Source: VYFG01 sp965213885 (GTDB lineage: Bacteria > Pseudomonadota > Gammaproteobacteria > Arenicellales > Poriferihabitantaceae). Taken from it: a stretch of 64,000 bases of DNA. The notes beneath the pieces were generated by a model. That model saw nothing but the letters and a program-made list of their open reading frames with translations, was not told where the DNA came from and did no database searches. Shown here piece after piece: positions 45,709 through 54,510 of this stretch (its first letter is position 1; every line of letters begins with the position of its first letter). The stretch spans positions 1,860,001-1,924,000 of the forward strand of contig OZ243919.1 of NCBI GenBank assembly GCA_965213885.1. The letters run 5' to 3'. The position numbers were made by a program, and so were the translations under genes.

Positions 45709-46500
45709 ATGAAGACACCCACCAATCCCTTTAAAACTGCTCTCGCCGATCACAGGGTTCAGTACGGCTACTGGATGGCGTTGGCCAGCCCCTACACTGC
45801 CGAGATCTGCGCCACCGCCGGTTTCGACTGGCTGATGATTGATGGCGAGCACGGGCCAAACGACATTCGTTCGATTCTGGCACAGTTGCAGGCAGTGGCT
45901 GCCTATCCGTCACAGCCCGTGGTGCGACCGGCAGAGGGAAGCATGGCCAGCATCAAGCAATTGCTCGACATCGGAGCGCACAACCTCCTCATACCGATGG
46001 TCGAAACCGCCGAGCAGGCCCAGCAGTTGGTCAGCGCGACGCGCTATCCGCCCGTCGGCTCCCGAGGTGTCGGTGCGGCAATCGCCCGATCATCGCGTTG
46101 GCTTGCGATCGACAACTATGATCACGAAATTGAAAACGAAATTTGTCTATTGCTCCAGATAGAATCCCGAACTGGGCTGAATAACCTCGACCGGATACTG
46201 GAGGTCGACGGCTACGACGGTATTTTCATCGGTCCTTCGGACCTAGCTGCATCCCTGGGCCATATCGGCAACACCGGACATCCGGATGTGCAGTCCGAAA
46301 TCGGCGCCGCAATCACAAAGATCAGGCGGGCAAAAAAAGCCGCGGGGATACTCAGTACCGAAGACGGCATGATCCGGGCCTACCTGGAGATGGGGGCAGT
46401 GTTTATCGCCATTGGCATAGACACCATCGCACTGGCAAGCTCCATACGCTCACTGGCGAGCAGGTATCTGCATAAAGATCCGGTACTCGTACGGACTTAA
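45709..46500 (+). CDS. hpaI: 4-hydroxy-2-oxoheptanedioate aldolase
   Basis: A 263-residue class II aldolase of the HpcH/HpaI family that splits 4-hydroxy-2-oxoheptanedioate into pyruvate and succinic semialdehyde. It agrees with E. coli HpaI over FDWLMIDGEHGPND, PVVRPAEG, IKQLLDIGAHNLLIPMV, ATRYPPVGSRGVG and GYDGIFIGPSDLAASLG; the metal-ligand Glu and Asp lie in QIESRTG and GPSDLAAS. The ATG at 45709 follows the hpaH stop by two bases, and the longer frame to 45577 is inside hpaH. This completes the lower pathway. Confidence 0.94.
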   Translation: MKTPTNPFKTALADHRVQYGYWMALASPYTAEICATAGFDWLMIDGEHGPNDIRSILAQLQAVAAYPSQPVVRPAEGSMASIKQLLDIGAHNLLIPMVETAEQAQQLVSATRYPPVGSRGVGAAIARSSRWLAIDNYDHEIENEICLLLQIESRTGLNNLDRILEVDGYDGIFIGPSDLAASLGHIGNTGHPDVQSEIGAAITKIRRAKKAAGILSTEDGMIRAYLEMGAVFIAIGIDTIALASSIRSLASRYLHKDPVLVRT

Positions 46501-46543
46501 GTTCAAGAGTCATGTTAATTCCGGCTGAGGTATGTTATGTTTA

Positions 46544-46564
46544 TCGTTAGCATCCAAACGATAT
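46544..46564 (+). promoter_or_regulatory. Island operator motif, copy 5 (glutamine-synthetase-like gene)
   Basis: The best copy: ATCGTT, eight bases, AACGAT form a perfect 6-bp inverted repeat. It lies 123 bases before the glutamine-synthetase-like gene. Nineteen bases here recur at 37382-37401 in inverted orientation. Confidence 0.65.
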
Positions 46565-46686
46565 ATCGATAACACCTCTGGAGTGATTGAATTGGCGATA
46601 AGCTGTCGGCTTGGAAAGACGGAAACAACAATAGACAGTACCGGTTCCTCCGAAGTGCCGCCACAGTTAAAGAGAGAGGGCTACTC

Positions 46687-47976
46687 ATGATAGATGACTT
46701 CAAACGTATCCGTGTGCTGTCCGCCGATCACCTGAACCTGGCACGTGGCAAGTATGTTCCCGTTGGATTGGCGAAAAATGGTGAAATGAACGCCTGTATC
46801 GGCATCTATGCAGTCGATTACAAACGGGATCTAGTCAATGCCCCCGGAGCCGGAATGGACTTGGGTCTGCCCGACCTGAAGGCACTCTACAATATCAAGG
46901 ACATCCGACCCGGTTGGGAACAGGATACCGGGGTCGTCGTGGCCGACCTATACAGCAACGACAAGCCCCTGCCGCTCTGTGGAAGGGGCCTGCTGCAGAA
47001 GACCCTTGCCGACTGGAAAGCGCTGGGCTGCGACGTCAACATCGGAATCGAACTGGAGGCTTACGTTTTTCAACGCGGGCATGATGGAAAATGGGAGCCT
47101 TATGACACACCCGGAGCCTACGTGTACGGTACAGGTCCGAGTGTAGACCCCGAGGGATTGATGGATACGGTCTGGGAAGCCGCCGAAAGACTGAACTTTC
47201 CGATTGAGGCGATCAATTCCGAATTCGACTGGCCACAGTTTGAGTTCACTCTCGAATATGCCGATGCGCTCACCGCGCTGGACAATCTCTTCCTGTTTCG
47301 CCTGATGTCCAAGGAATTGTTGATCAAGCGCGGCTATCTCTTCAGTTATATGCCCAAGCCCCTGTCTGATCGAGGCGGCAGCGGTATGCACCTGAACATC
47401 AGCTTATCAGACAAACACGGCAACAATCTGCTCGACGATCCGAGTAAAGATGACGGCCTCTCCGACATGGTCAAGCCAATGGTTGCCGGCCTGGTCAAGC
47501 ATCATGTGTCGCTGGCTACTCTGATGTGCCCCACGGTCAATTCATACAAGCGACTTCGTCCGTCAAATATTTGCGGATATGCGGGCAACTGGGGCTACGA
47601 TCATCGCTGCGCCACGACGCGAATTCCCCTCGACCGCGGCAAGGCAACCCGCATCGAGCATCGGTTGGCCGACTGTGCAGCGAATCCCTACATTGCGGCG
47701 GCGGCAGCGCTGCAGGCCTGCCTGCTAGGCTATACGAAACAATACCCAGTCCCGGATCCCGAGCCGAGCGAAGGTTTCACCGAACCCAAAACCGACAATG
47801 TCATACCGGATACGATGGGCGAGGGTCTTCGCGCGCTCAAGGCTGACACCGATCTGACCGAGGCAATCGGGAGCCCCATGGTCGATCATTTTCTGGCAAT
47901 CAAGGGCAAGGAATGGAATGAATATCTCGATCACACCACCGACTGGGAAATTGATACCTATCTGGAATTCATCTAG
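46687..47976 (+). CDS. Glutamine synthetase-family ligase (gamma-glutamyl-amine synthetase-like)
   Basis: A 429-residue glutamine-synthetase-fold ligase of the PuuA/IpuC/AtdA1-like group. Metal and glutamate residues are in IGIELEAYVF and SEFDWPQFEFTLEYADAL; SGMHLNISL and TVNSYKRLRP belong to the ATP and substrate regions; RIEHRLADCAANPY follows. The length fits the one-subunit gamma-glutamylamide group. A GAGAGAGGG ribosome site precedes the ATG. Together with the PuuD-like hydrolase this suggests that the pathway's amine is first gamma-glutamylated, as for putrescine, isopropylamine and aniline in characterised bacteria. Confidence 0.82.
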   Translation: MIDDFKRIRVLSADHLNLARGKYVPVGLAKNGEMNACIGIYAVDYKRDLVNAPGAGMDLGLPDLKALYNIKDIRPGWEQDTGVVVADLYSNDKPLPLCGRGLLQKTLADWKALGCDVNIGIELEAYVFQRGHDGKWEPYDTPGAYVYGTGPSVDPEGLMDTVWEAAERLNFPIEAINSEFDWPQFEFTLEYADALTALDNLFLFRLMSKELLIKRGYLFSYMPKPLSDRGGSGMHLNISLSDKHGNNLLDDPSKDDGLSDMVKPMVAGLVKHHVSLATLMCPTVNSYKRLRPSNICGYAGNWGYDHRCATTRIPLDRGKATRIEHRLADCAANPYIAAAAALQACLLGYTKQYPVPDPEPSEGFTEPKTDNVIPDTMGEGLRALKADTDLTEAIGSPMVDHFLAIKGKEWNEYLDHTTDWEIDTYLEFI

Positions 47977-48715
47977 CTTCATCTTACGCGATGGTGGCGC
48001 TGGACCGGACTGAAGCTGATCCTGGAGGGAATTTCTCCCGGAAATGTCCGCCTGCACAAGCGCTACCGGTATTCCGGAGTCCCTTGAACGGGGGGTGCGG
48101 GTGGTATCATTCCACGCCATGTTGCAAGCCACTCCCGCCCTCTGTGAATCCGGTATCAACGCCGCGCTGCGGGCTGAGAATCGGGCCTCTAGAGAGGAGC
48201 TCGCGCAGCTGAGGGAGTGGATAGCCTGGTCAAGAACGCCTCAGACTGACTGATTACTTCGCAAAGCAATCGCTGAGCAGTTGCTGCGGGGCGACACTGC
48301 GATGAAATGTGAGGGTGATTGAACCAGCAAGCCGCTACCCAATATTCGCCACCAGGCAATCTCCCCGGAATTCCGCTGATTGACCTCGCCATTCCGACAA
48401 ATTCAGGATTGATCGATTGTAATTGCACTATGATCGGAATCTATCCGGCACTCAATATTGATCACATTGCTTAACAGGGCAAGCATGAGTGGCGCCCATT
48501 CCCTGGTTTATATACGAACCAGGTACGATCCAAATCAACCTCGAGAACATGTGCTCTCCGATGGAAGACCGGGGTCCAATGCCGGGAATGTTCCCGGAAG
48601 CGGTTCACCGAACCGGGTTCGTGGTCAGAACCGGGATGACCGGGTATGGGGCTGAGCAGCCGCTGTCCGTTTCCCTGACCGGAGTCGGATGGAAGCCGGC
48701 ACCGGATGGCAAAGC
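47977..48715. other. Intergenic region, right edge of island
   Basis: About 740 bases without a credible gene. Short plus-strand frames (for example near 48044-48253) resemble no family I know. GC rises from the island's level back to that of the flanking chromosome here, so this is probably the right junction. Confidence 0.4.
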
Positions 48716-51145
48716 ATGACACGGACGGAAGTGCCGGCCCACGGCGGACCGCGGAGGCAGCGGCGCCGCTGGTTCCGTCTGTCCGGTGCCGTTGCCGGCG
48801 TCTTCGTCCTTCTGTCGGCGCTCTTCGCCGGTCTCTACGCCTGGCTCTCCCTTCCTTCCTACCAGGGCACCCTGGTCCTCGACGGGCTCGAGGCGCCGGT
48901 GGAGATCATCCGGGACGCCCATGCGATTCCACACATCTATGCAAAATCGCACCGGGACAGCGCCTTCGCCATGGGTTACGCCCACGCCCAGGACCGGCTC
49001 TGGCAGATGGAGCTGCAACGCCGGATCGGCGCGGGGCGACTCGCTGAACTGGTGGGCGAGACGGGACTCGAGACCGACCTTCTGATGCGAACACTTGGCG
49101 TGTACCGGATCGCGGGAGCCAATTTCGGGAAACTGTCCACGACGGCCCGGCAGATCTACGAGGCCTATGCATCCGGCGTGAATGCCTACCTCGAGACCCG
49201 AACCGGCATGCTGCCACTGGAATTCCAGCTGCTCCGCCACGAACCCGAACCATGGCAGCCGGCCGACAGCCTCGTCTGGCTCAAGCTCATGGCCTGGACC
49301 CTGGGTGACAATCATGCCGACGAACTCCTGCGTGCCCGTCTGGCGGACCGTCTCGACCGTGCCCAGCTGCAGGATCTCTGGGCCCAGCACCCGGACGATC
49401 CTATGCCCGGGCCGCATTCGGATCCTCGGGCCCTGTTACCCGCCGGCATTGACTACGCGGCGCTTGCCGCTGCCATGCCGGAGCGGCGGGGGTCGGGCCT
49501 CGGTTCCAACAGCTGGGCATTGTCAGGCGTACATACGAAGTCCGGTTTCCCGCTGCTGGCAAACGATCCGCACCTGCGACTGGATGTGCCGGGCTTCTGG
49601 TACCTTGCCCATATCAGCACGCCGGACTTCGAACTCGCGGGGGCCACCCTGCCGGGACTGCCCTTCCCCGTGCTCGGCCAGGCCCGCCGCTTCGCGTGGG
49701 GCTTCACCAACACCGCGCCGGATGTCCAGGACCTGTTCGTCGAGCGGATCGATCCGGCGAATCCCGCCAACTATCTCGCCCCCCGGGGCAGCCTACCCTT
49801 CGATGTCCGCATCGAGACGATCGGGGTTCGCGGCGGGGAGCCAGTCCGGTTTGCGGTGCGCGGGACCCGCCACGGCCCGGTGATCTCCGACGTGATCGGG
49901 GAGGAAGCGGAATTCCTGGAGACAGGGCATGTCCTTGCCCTTTCGTGGACGGCACTCTCCGGGGACGATCGCAGCGGCGAGGCGCTTGTACTCGCCACCA
50001 CGGCACCGAATCTCACGGGCTTTGTCAACGGACTGCGCCACCTGGTCGCACCGCAGATGAACGTCGTCTACGCCGACCGAGAGGGCAATATCGGTTTTGT
50101 CGCGCCCGGCCGCCTGCCGGTCCGCGCACGGGACAAGGGCCACCTGCCCGCACCCGGCTGGACCGGCACCCACGACTGGGTAGGCTACATCCCCTTCAAC
50201 GAGTTGCCGCAAGCCGACAACCCCGCATCCGGACACATCGTCAGCGCCAATCACCGGATCGCCCCGGAAGGCTATCCCCACTTCATCACGGACACCTGGG
50301 TGCCGCCCTACCGGGCGAAGCGGATCCGGGAACTGCTCGAGGGTGGGACGCAGCATACCGTCGGGAGCCTGGCCGGCATCCAGCAGGACGTCGTCTCGCT
50401 GGGCGCGAGACGCATGCTGCCTGTCCTCCTTTCCCTTGCCGACGCGCCGGGCGGGAAGACCCGCACTGCCCTTCGTCTGCTCGATGCATGGGACCACACC
50501 ATGGACCGCGACCGGGCCGAACCGCTCATCTACATGGCCTGGATGAGGGAACTGACCCGTGCGCTCTTCGCCGACGAACTGGGGGACATCTTCGAGGACT
50601 ACTTCGATATCCGCACCGAGGTGGTCCACCGCGCGCTCACCGAACGCCGGGCCTGGTGCGACGACATCACGTCCGGGAAGCGGGAGACCTGCGCCGTGCA
50701 GGTGAGCGGGGCGCTTGCGGCGGCGCTGGCCTACCTTGCCGGAGAGTACGGCCACGACATGGCGGGATGGAAATGGGGGACGGCACATGCCGTCCATATG
50801 CCCCACCAACTGCTGGGCAAGATTCCCGCCATCGGCTCCTGGTTCGAAATCCGCATGCCCACGGGCGGCGAGAAGGAGACGGTGAAAGCCGGCGGATTCG
50901 ATGTGTCCGATGACGGCAGTCCGTTTGCCCAGATCCACGGCGCTGGCTACCGCGCAGTCTATGACCTCGCCGACCGGGAGCGATCGGTCTTCATCACAAG
51001 CACAGGACAGTCCGGAAATCCGCTGTCTCACCGCTACAGGGACTACGCCGGGCCCTGGCGTGACGGCCATTACCTGCCCATGCTCACCGACCGCGCGCGA
51101 ATCGCGGAAAACTCCCTTGGGTCGCTGGTGCTGACGCCAAGGTGA
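48716..51145 (+). CDS. Penicillin acylase family protein (Ntn-hydrolase)
   Basis: An 809-residue precursor from the ATG at 48716, which has GGATGG upstream; an ATG nine codons earlier is possible. An N-terminal signal-anchor helix (GAVAGVFVLLSALFAGLYAW) is followed by the alpha region (VEIIRDAHAIPHIYA, GYAHAQDRLWQMELQRR). The nucleophile motif GLGSNSWALSG places the catalytic Ser at residue 264, exposed by autoproteolysis between Gly and Ser. LLANDPHLRLDVPGFWYL and the C-terminal YAGPWRDGHYLPML are family features. Substrates include N-acyl homoserine lactones and beta-lactams; here unknown. Convergent with the ABC operon. Confidence 0.92.
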   Translation: MTRTEVPAHGGPRRQRRRWFRLSGAVAGVFVLLSALFAGLYAWLSLPSYQGTLVLDGLEAPVEIIRDAHAIPHIYAKSHRDSAFAMGYAHAQDRLWQMELQRRIGAGRLAELVGETGLETDLLMRTLGVYRIAGANFGKLSTTARQIYEAYASGVNAYLETRTGMLPLEFQLLRHEPEPWQPADSLVWLKLMAWTLGDNHADELLRARLADRLDRAQLQDLWAQHPDDPMPGPHSDPRALLPAGIDYAALAAAMPERRGSGLGSNSWALSGVHTKSGFPLLANDPHLRLDVPGFWYLAHISTPDFELAGATLPGLPFPVLGQARRFAWGFTNTAPDVQDLFVERIDPANPANYLAPRGSLPFDVRIETIGVRGGEPVRFAVRGTRHGPVISDVIGEEAEFLETGHVLALSWTALSGDDRSGEALVLATTAPNLTGFVNGLRHLVAPQMNVVYADREGNIGFVAPGRLPVRARDKGHLPAPGWTGTHDWVGYIPFNELPQADNPASGHIVSANHRIAPEGYPHFITDTWVPPYRAKRIRELLEGGTQHTVGSLAGIQQDVVSLGARRMLPVLLSLADAPGGKTRTALRLLDAWDHTMDRDRAEPLIYMAWMRELTRALFADELGDIFEDYFDIRTEVVHRALTERRAWCDDITSGKRETCAVQVSGALAAALAYLAGEYGHDMAGWKWGTAHAVHMPHQLLGKIPAIGSWFEIRMPTGGEKETVKAGGFDVSDDGSPFAQIHGAGYRAVYDLADRERSVFITSTGQSGNPLSHRYRDYAGPWRDGHYLPMLTDRARIAENSLGSLVLTPR

Positions 51146-51211
51146 CACGGCCGCCGGAACGGCAGAGCCCGGGAACACCCCAGGCCCGTCCGCCGGGTTC
51201 TGGCCGCGGGA

Positions 51212-53275
51212 TCAGTTCATATCCAGCGCCTTTTTCCGTTCATTCGCCCAGGTCCGTATCATCTGGTCGACGGCGAGGCCGATGAACGCGACACACAGCC
51301 CCAGGGTCAGCCCGACACCGGTTCCCTGGGGATCCGAGATGGCCTTCAGGATCAACTGCCCGAGATCCGTAGTGCCGATGAAGGCGCCGATGATCACCAT
51401 GAACAGCGCAAAGATCACGGTCTGGTTCACCCCGAGCATGATATGCGGAAACGCCATGGGCAGCTCGATCGAAACCCACCTTTGCAGGCGCGACACGCCA
51501 AGCATGGAGCCCGCGTCATGGAGGACCGGCGGCACGCTGCGCAGTCCCTCCACGGTATACCGGGTCGCCGGGACGGTGGCATAGACGACGGTGGCGATGA
51601 TCACGGAGGTGTCGGTAATACCGAACAGCATGATCACCGGGATCAGGTAAATGAACGAGGGAAACGTCTGGAGAAAGTCGCAGACCAGCAGGATCACCCG
51701 GCTGGCAATCGTGCTCTGGGCGCACAGGGAACCCAGGGTGATGCCGAGGGCCGCCGAGACGATCACGGAAAACGAGGCCATGTAGGCGGTAATGAGAGCC
51801 CTGTCCCAGTATTCGGACAGCGCGATGAAAAGCAGGAATCCGCCGATGATCAGGGCCGACCTGAAACCCGCCAGGATGTAGCCGGCACCCATCATCAGCA
51901 GAAAGGTAGCTGCGACGGGCATGTCGAGGTACCTATCCCGCATCGGCACCAGGATGTACGTGATCAGGAACTCGTTGAAGCCTTTCAGGGTGTAGAAGAA
52001 CGTGTCCCAGATCCAGTCGACCGTGGTCTGCCATAACGGCGCCGTGGTGATGCCCTTGTTGTGCGGAACGATGTAGAGGTAGTTGAAGCCCTCCCTGAAC
52101 AGGAAACTGCCGACGTATGCCAAGACCGAACCGGCCAGAAAGATGGCCAGGGCCATCAGGGCGTATCGGTTGCGCTGGACGAAGGAAAGGTCGGCGAAGT
52201 AGTCCGTCTGCTTGTTCGCCCAGGCCAGTGACATCTTGTCCAGCACCACGGCGATCAGCACGATGCACACCCCGATTTCGATCCCGGTGCCGATTCGGAG
52301 GGAATTGAGTGCGATCAGCAGGTTGGAGCCCAGCCCCTGGGCGCCGATGAACGCGGCGATCACAGTCATCGCCAGGCACTGCATGACCACCTGGTTGACA
52401 CCGATCAGGATGTCGCGCCTGGCCGTGGGCACCAGCACCCGGAACATCATCTGCCACCCGTTGCATCCGCTCATCATGCCCGACTCCATCACGTCCGCAG
52501 GAACCTTCTTCAGACCCAGCAGCGTGAGGCGGACCATGGGGGGTGTGGCGAACACGATGGTGGCGATCGCGGCGGCATGATCCCCGACGCCGAACAGCAC
52601 GATCACCGGCACCAGATAGGAATAGTGCGGCATGGTCTGGGCGACGTTGAGCAGGGGGTTCAGGGCCGCCTCGACGATCCTGCTCTTGTAGGCCCAGATA
52701 CCCAGCACAAGGCCGAGGATGACGGAAACCGGTGCGGCAATCAGCACGAACGACAGCGTCTCCATGGACGGCTTCCACTGGCCGAAAATCGCGATAAACA
52801 TGGTGCAGACTCCGGCCAGCACCGCCAGCCCCCTGCCCTGCAGCTTGTAGCCGAGAATGATCGCCCAGCCGGTGACGACCGTCCAGGGAAGCGCGGGCCA
52901 GCGTGCCCAGGGGTATTCATTGATGAAGTCCCAGCTGGTGAAGGCAACGACAGTCTTGTTCCCGCCGAGGAAGATCTCACGCACGAAGTTGATGACGAAC
53001 AGAAAGGTCCCCGATACCGTCCTGGTCATCTCCCGGAACAGGGGCTTTTCCTCATAATCCTCGATGATCGGGTCGTATACGTTGATCGGCATCCAGTCGA
53101 ACATCAGGTACCTGACCGAATCGTTGATGATCACGGGGAACTGCTTCAGGAGCGGCGGCAGGCGCCACAGGTAATTGGTCTCCGACGGGGTGATGGACAG
53201 GCATAGCAGGAAAAAAGCCGCCAGAAGGAAGGCGAACTGGACGATTTTCGGGTGCTTGGCCAGGAAACTCATCAC
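51212..53275 (-). CDS. Betaine/proline-type ABC transporter permease, two fused permease domains (second system)
   Basis: A 687-residue double permease like the one at 4.1-6.2 kb. Coupling loops read SGCNGWQMMFRVLVPTA in the first unit and LGVSRLQRWVSIELPMA in the second; each unit also has an ILGxxLGIW/TLGSLCAQ-type start and a VNQTVI/VNQVVM motif. An N-terminal cytoplasmic/periplasmic segment of about 130 residues precedes the first unit. It starts 7 bases after the ATPase stop, so translation is coupled. This makes two such fused transporters in one window; they differ enough to be ancient paralogues. Confidence 0.9.
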   Translation of the reverse strand: MMSFLAKHPKIVQFAFLLAAFFLLCLSITPSETNYLWRLPPLLKQFPVIINDSVRYLMFDWMPINVYDPIIEDYEEKPLFREMTRTVSGTFLFVINFVREIFLGGNKTVVAFTSWDFINEYPWARWPALPWTVVTGWAIILGYKLQGRGLAVLAGVCTMFIAIFGQWKPSMETLSFVLIAAPVSVILGLVLGIWAYKSRIVEAALNPLLNVAQTMPHYSYLVPVIVLFGVGDHAAAIATIVFATPPMVRLTLLGLKKVPADVMESGMMSGCNGWQMMFRVLVPTARRDILIGVNQVVMQCLAMTVIAAFIGAQGLGSNLLIALNSLRIGTGIEIGVCIVLIAVVLDKMSLAWANKQTDYFADLSFVQRNRYALMALAIFLAGSVLAYVGSFLFREGFNYLYIVPHNKGITTAPLWQTTVDWIWDTFFYTLKGFNEFLITYILVPMRDRYLDMPVAATFLLMMGAGYILAGFRSALIIGGFLLFIALSEYWDRALITAYMASFSVIVSAALGITLGSLCAQSTIASRVILLVCDFLQTFPSFIYLIPVIMLFGITDTSVIIATVVYATVPATRYTVEGLRSVPPVLHDAGSMLGVSRLQRWVSIELPMAFPHIMLGVNQTVIFALFMVIIGAFIGTTDLGQLILKAISDPQGTGVGLTLGLCVAFIGLAVDQMIRTWANERKKALDMN

Positions 53276-53282
53276 ACGGAAA

Positions 53283-54353
53283 TCACATCTCCCCGTCTTT
53301 TCCGGTTCTCCCCCCGAACAGAACCTTGATCACGTGGGACGAATGCAGGATGCCCACCACCCTGTCATCCTGGTCCACCACCGCCACCGGCTTTTCCTGT
53401 CCGAGAATGTCCTCGGCAACGGATTCGATGATTGCATCCTTTGGAACCCTGAGGTCCCCCGGTACTTCCGAGGCATTCACCGGATCCATCACGGATTCCA
53501 CCCGGAGCACCTTTTCACGCGGCACATCCTCGGTGAACCTGCGCACGTACTCGGTCGCCGGGTTCAGCACGATGTTGGCCGGTGTGTCCAGTTGCTCGAC
53601 CACGCCGTCCTTCATGATGGCGATCCGGTCGGCGAGACGCAGCGCCTCGTCGAAGTCATGCGTGACGAAGAGGATTGTCTTGCCGAGCACACCCTGCAGG
53701 CGCAGGAACTCGTCCTGCATTTCCTTGCGGATCAGCGGGTCCAGCGCGGAGAACGGCTCGTCCAGGAACCAGATGTCGGGTTCGACGGCCAGGGACCGGG
53801 CGATGCCAACCCTCTGCTGCTGACCCCCGGAAAGCTCTCTCGGGAAATAGTTCTCGCGCCCGTCAAGACCCACCAGGTGGACCATTTCCATGGCCCTCTT
53901 GACGCTCTCCCGGGTACTGATACCCTTGATCTGGAGCGGGAAGGCGATGTTCTCGAGCACGGTTTTGTGGGGCAGCAGCCCGAAGTTCTGGAAGACCATG
54001 CCCATCTTGCTGCGCCGAAGCTCGATGAGTTCCTTGTGATTCAGTGTCAACAGGTCCTGACCCTCGACGTAGATCTTTCCAGCGGTCGCGTCGGTCAGTC
54101 TCGATATGCAGCGAAGCAGTGTCGACTTGCCGGATCCGGACAGGCCCATGATCACCAGGAGTTCACCCTCGTGCACTTCGAAGGAGACATCGTTGACGCC
54201 AACCACGAGGCCGGCCTCGAGAAACTTCCTGCTGTCCACGACTCCTTGGGAATCCCTGAGCATCTGCCCGGCATTACTGCCGAAGATCTTGTAGATGGAT
54301 TCGCACCTGATGATGGCCTGCTCTGCCCCGGCAGGCGGTTCTTGAGAAGACAT
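53283..54353 (-). CDS. Betaine/proline-type ABC transporter ATP-binding protein (second system)
   Basis: A 356-residue ProV-like ATPase with Walker A (GLSGSGKS), signature LSGGQQQRVGIARSL, Walker B FLDEPFSALDP and H-loop FVTHDFDEAL. The C-terminal 90 residues (GDLRVPKDAIIESVAEDILGQEKPVAVVDQDDRV) form a CBS-like region typical of ion-strength-sensing ProV/OpuAA. It is very similar in layout to the first ATPase. It precedes the permease and follows the binding protein after an intercistronic hairpin. Confidence 0.92.
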   Translation of the reverse strand: MSSQEPPAGAEQAIIRCESIYKIFGSNAGQMLRDSQGVVDSRKFLEAGLVVGVNDVSFEVHEGELLVIMGLSGSGKSTLLRCISRLTDATAGKIYVEGQDLLTLNHKELIELRRSKMGMVFQNFGLLPHKTVLENIAFPLQIKGISTRESVKRAMEMVHLVGLDGRENYFPRELSGGQQQRVGIARSLAVEPDIWFLDEPFSALDPLIRKEMQDEFLRLQGVLGKTILFVTHDFDEALRLADRIAIMKDGVVEQLDTPANIVLNPATEYVRRFTEDVPREKVLRVESVMDPVNASEVPGDLRVPKDAIIESVAEDILGQEKPVAVVDQDDRVVGILHSSHVIKVLFGGRTGKDGEM

Positions 54354-54435
54354 GGCCGGTTCTGTGATTTTTCCGTTGGGGAGGAATAGCGTACCCGATT
54401 TTCTGTCCCGTGTGCGATTGCTGCACCCCGAAATA

Positions 54436-54461
54436 GATTCCCCCCTGAAAAGGGGGGAATC
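54436..54461 (-). promoter_or_regulatory. Perfect hairpin between binding-protein and ATPase genes (second system)
   Basis: An uninterrupted 11-bp stem (GATTCCCCCCT with AGGGGGGAATC) around a 4-base loop lies between the binding-protein stop and the ATPase start. No T-run follows on the minus strand. The same position in the first operon also has a strong hairpin, so both operons probably use it to raise binding-protein over membrane-component expression. Confidence 0.6.
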
Positions 54462-54510
54462 CGGGTACCGCCTGGATCAGGCCTTCCAGGCCCTGGCCGG
54501 GGTCTTCCCG

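Noticed and set aside
47991..48253. Small plus-strand ORFs after the glutamine-synthetase-like gene
   Set aside because: No ribosome sites or family resemblance, and two frames overlap.
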